Notes under the pieces: model-generated
What the model was told of the DNA's origin: nothing
Databases searched by the model: none
What the model saw: only the letters and a program-made list of their open reading frames with translations
In this document: positions 62,651 to 64,000 of the stretch, one piece after another
Layout of the letters: every line of letters starts with the position of its first letter
Position numbering within the stretch: the stretch's first letter is position 1
Translations under genes and position numbers: made by a program
Origin: Photobacterium kagoshimensis
GTDB lineage: Bacteria > Pseudomonadota > Gammaproteobacteria > Enterobacterales > Vibrionaceae
Assembly (NCBI RefSeq): GCF_050337045.1
Contig: NZ_JAKJSO010000008.1
Span: 372,001-436,000, forward strand
Reading direction: 5' to 3'
DNA length: 64,000 nt

Positions 62651-62661
62651 TGAAGTATAAT
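62633..62661 (+). promoter_or_regulatory. Promoter at the end of the RT gene
   Basis: A perfect TATAAT at 62656-62661 with TTGTAT 17 bases upstream, overlapping the RT stop. It would start a transcript near 62668, which matches the 5' end of the structured RNA below. Confidence 0.5.
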
Positions 62662-62667
62662 CGCGCT

Positions 62668-62868
62668 GTGTTTGCTAGGATTTGGTAGGGTTGATGTTTT
62701 CGTCTACTGATTTCCCAACTCCAATTTACCGTTGTGCTGGCTCACGATGGGTCAATTCTGCAACTTGAATGATGAATTGCAACATTGATCCCATGTGTCT
62801 TACTACGTAAGACCGCCAACAGGTGTTTGAAACACAAATTAAGCCCAAGCTCATCGCTTGGGCTTTTT
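62668..62868 (+). ncRNA. Candidate structured RNA downstream of the RT
   Basis: About 200 non-coding bases with successive stems: GTAGG / TCTAC (62685-62707); a long stem ATGGG-TCAAT / ATTGA-T-CCCAT with an inner TGCAA / TTGCA (62747-62794); GTCTTAC / GTAAGAC (62797-62813); GTGTTT / AAACAC (62823-62835); then a terminator. The 5' end (GTGTTT at 62668) can also pair with AAACAC at 62830, as the a1/a2 ends of retron RNAs do. I match it to no known sRNA. It could be the RT's template or cofactor RNA; that is inference. Confidence 0.5.
62841..62868 (+). terminator. Intrinsic terminator of the candidate RNA
   Basis: AAGCCCAAGC / GCTTGGGCTT, a perfect 10-bp stem with loop TCATC and a T-run. It would also end RT transcripts. 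Confidence 0.9.
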
Positions 62869-62899
62869 ATTATCCTCTAGCCTGTCACTCAGTCTTAAA

Positions 62900-63117
62900 A
62901 TGAAAAAGCGCTTTCCGTTACTCATATTGTTTATTCTTGGTTTAGCTCAAGCAACAAGCCTCAAAAAACCTATTCCACTAGTTAAAACGCATGAGGGTAT
63001 TTATTAAACGGCAAGGCTATCACCTAATGAGTATTCGATGGTGAGGAGGTATTGAAATTCCTTATGCGAACATTAAACAAACTCGAAAAGAGATCCATTC
63101 AGCGTAGTTCATAGCAC
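62900..63117 (+). pseudogene. Decayed 5' end of a secreted type-B carboxylesterase
   Basis: An ATG opens a 35-codon frame that begins with a clear signal peptide (MKKRFPLLILFILGLAQA) and reads on to VKTHEGIY before a stop. Other frames continue the same protein: LNGKAIT, VFDGEEVLKF, then IPYANIKQTRKE, the order of a carboxylesterase N-terminus (VxTxxGxxxG ... FxGIPYA). Several frameshifts and stops separate the parts, and the catalytic half is gone. No ribosome site is needed for the call; the gene is dead. Confidence 0.6.
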
Positions 63118-63326
63118 CTTGCTCTTTTTGTGCGACAACTTTCTGCAACATGCCTTCTATTTCTCTATCAAACTATGTCGATTATCTCGTTGCTTCTTAA
63201 TTAAATATCACTAAGAAAGCGACCCATTGAGTAAGCCATGAGCCGACACTCAGTAATCACTTTTAGGATTCATGTAGCTAAGACGAAAGAAAATTGAAAA
63301 TAAATCAAAAATTAACAACAACGAAC
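63118..63326. other. Remnant sequence between the esterase fragment and rsgA
   Basis: No gene seen. At 63254-63300 it holds the second copy of the motif with TAGCTAAGACGAA that also occurs at 50330-50374. Confidence 0.5.
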
Positions 63327-63350
63327 AACGCCACCGAATTCGGTGGCGTT
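63327..63350. terminator. Terminator downstream of intact rsgA
   Basis: AACGCCACCG / CGGTGGCGTT, a perfect 10-bp stem with loop AATT. Its core is shared with the hairpin at 51722-51753. Confidence 0.75.
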
Positions 63351-63412
63351 TATGTTTGAATAACAAGAAGCTAGCGGGAATCTAGAACACCAATAATCTT
63401 GATAATTAAATC

Positions 63413-63589
63413 GATTAAAAGCCTTTTTTACGCTGACGAGATGCATTTTGAATCGTACTAATCATTTTACCGAAGGCTTTATCTTTGGTGCGTTTTTCAG
63501 CCAAGGTAGCACCATTAAACGCTTGCTCACGCAATAGCTTCTGGTAACTGATAAAACGCCTTTCCGCTAGGGTTCCATCTGCTAATGCA
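63413..63589 (-). repeat. Right direct repeat (3' end of intact rsgA)
   Basis: The 177-base copy that belongs to the intact gene; 96% identical to 51780-51956 and in the same orientation. Identity stops abruptly at the AATGCA inside the rsgA frame on one side and fades after the stop codon on the other. Confidence 0.92.
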
Positions 63590-64000
63590 GCTTGAATCGC
63601 ACAGCCGGGTTCGCTGCCATGCTGACAATCAGCAAAGCGGCACTGATCAGCAAGCTCTGTGATTTCGCTAAAGGTATCATTGACCCCTTTTTCGCAATCT
63701 GTCAGCTGCAGTTCACGCATTCCCGGAGTGTCCATCAACAAGCCACCTTGTGGCAGCCACTTTAACGCACGTGATGTCGTGGTATGGCGACCTTTACTGT
63801 CATCTTCACGAATACCTGCGGTGAGCTGAGCTTCAAAACCCATGAGACCATTAACCAATGTAGACTTGCCGACACCAGATGACCCAACCAATGCCAAGGT
63901 TTTGCCTAAGCTACAGTAACCAGACAGTTCTTTAAGGTGTTCTGGGTCTAGCGCATTAATGGCATGTACCATCATAAACGGATCTAAATCTTGAACTTGT
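63415..64000 (-). CDS. rsgA: Ribosome small subunit-dependent GTPase A (C-terminal part, cut by window edge)
   Basis: The frame runs off the right edge; 195 codons are visible out of about 350. The circularly permuted GTPase domain shows G1 LVGSSGVGKSTLVNGL, G2 HTTTSRAL and G3 DTPGMREL, followed by the zinc-binding domain with Cys and His in CRFADCQHGSEPGC. RsgA checks late 30S assembly. The reading frame is intact across the repeat, so this is the working copy, now ending in the tail on the island side. Confidence 0.93.
   Translation of the reverse strand, partial: QVQDLDPFMMVHAINALDPEHLKELSGYCSLGKTLALVGSSGVGKSTLVNGLMGFEAQLTAGIREDDSKGRHTTTSRALKWLPQGGLLMDTPGMRELQLTDCEKGVNDTFSEITELADQCRFADCQHGSEPGCAIQAALADGTLAERRFISYQKLLREQAFNGATLAEKRTKDKAFGKMISTIQNASRQRKKGF

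Larger units (their letters stand above)
51957..63589. mobile_element. Defence-like genomic island inserted at the 3' end of rsgA
   Basis: An 11,633-base unit between equal points of the two rsgA tails. It carries hsdM, hsdS, two embedded genes, hsdR, a metallopeptidase, a divergent reverse transcriptase, a candidate RNA gene and a decayed esterase fragment. No integrase, transposase or tRNA lies inside it. The long diverged repeats (177 bases plus a related terminator) suggest entry by homologous recombination with foreign DNA or an attachment site whose integrase was lost. Confidence 0.75.

Noticed and set aside
51957..63412. Integrase or transposase inside the island
   Set aside because: All frames of useful size are accounted for by RM, RT and unknown genes; none shows tyrosine or serine recombinase or DDE motifs.
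1..64000. CRISPR array
   Set aside because: The only regularly spaced repeats are the four tRNA-Val genes, whose spacers are nearly identical and not unique.

Overview
The window reads as a chromosome segment of a marine gammaproteobacterium of the Vibrionaceae, most likely Photobacterium or a close relative. The grounds are protein-level resemblance to Vibrionaceae/enterobacterial families (YidE, NorM, RhlE, HxpB, DUF3080, DUF5062, VF530), the classical thrS-infC-rpmI-rplT-pheS-pheT-ihfA order, and a GlyGly-CTERM nuclease. The genus is an inference; no database was searched.

Layout. 0-7 kb: YidE transporter, a Cache chemoreceptor, the btuCD vitamin B12 importer genes and astE. 7-15 kb: the translation cluster on the minus strand, with infC starting at ATT. 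15-16.3 kb: three small minus-strand genes (YqfB, VF530-like, carboxymuconolactone decarboxylase-like). 16.5-23.2 kb: a complete histidine-utilisation locus, hutC plus hutIGUH, with HutC-like palindromes before hutC and hutI. 23.5-33.6 kb: housekeeping and signalling genes (fructosamine kinase-like, hxpB, riboflavin synthase, a dCache-GGDEF cyclase, norM, rhodanese, DUF3080) and four identical tRNA-Val(GAC) genes in a 120-bp tandem array. 34-38.4 kb: a porin followed by a large secreted nuclease of the ExeM/Xds type. 38.5-50.2 kb: a LysR regulator, nupC, deoR, an EEP-family protein, rhlE, an RNase H with a viroplasmin-like domain, a secreted esterase and a eukaryotic-type glutathione synthetase. 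50.6-51.7 kb: three small exported or lipoprotein genes.

51.8-63.6 kb is the accessory island. It is bounded by two direct copies of the last 177 bp of rsgA, so a severed rsgA tail lies on the left and the intact gene (cut by the window edge) on the right. It holds an overlapping minus-strand operon, hsdM-hsdS-[PD-(D/E)XK-like protein]-[unknown]-hsdR-[YgjP-like metallopeptidase], and divergently a 655-aa retron-like reverse transcriptase (RT). Just after the RT stop lies a non-coding stretch with a perfect TATAAT, several consecutive hairpins and an intrinsic terminator: a candidate RNA gene of about 200 nt. I see no integrase. Of the seven differences between the rsgA tails, six are at third codon positions and silent. 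This suggests that two alleles from different strains were brought together, not that one copy was duplicated and then decayed.

How the parts work together. The island looks like a defence locus: a type I restriction-modification core with two embedded extra genes, next to an RT that may act with the RNA encoded downstream. The RT plus structured RNA and the embedded nuclease-like pair are the strongest candidates for undescribed biology here. The rest is mostly ordinary core genome.
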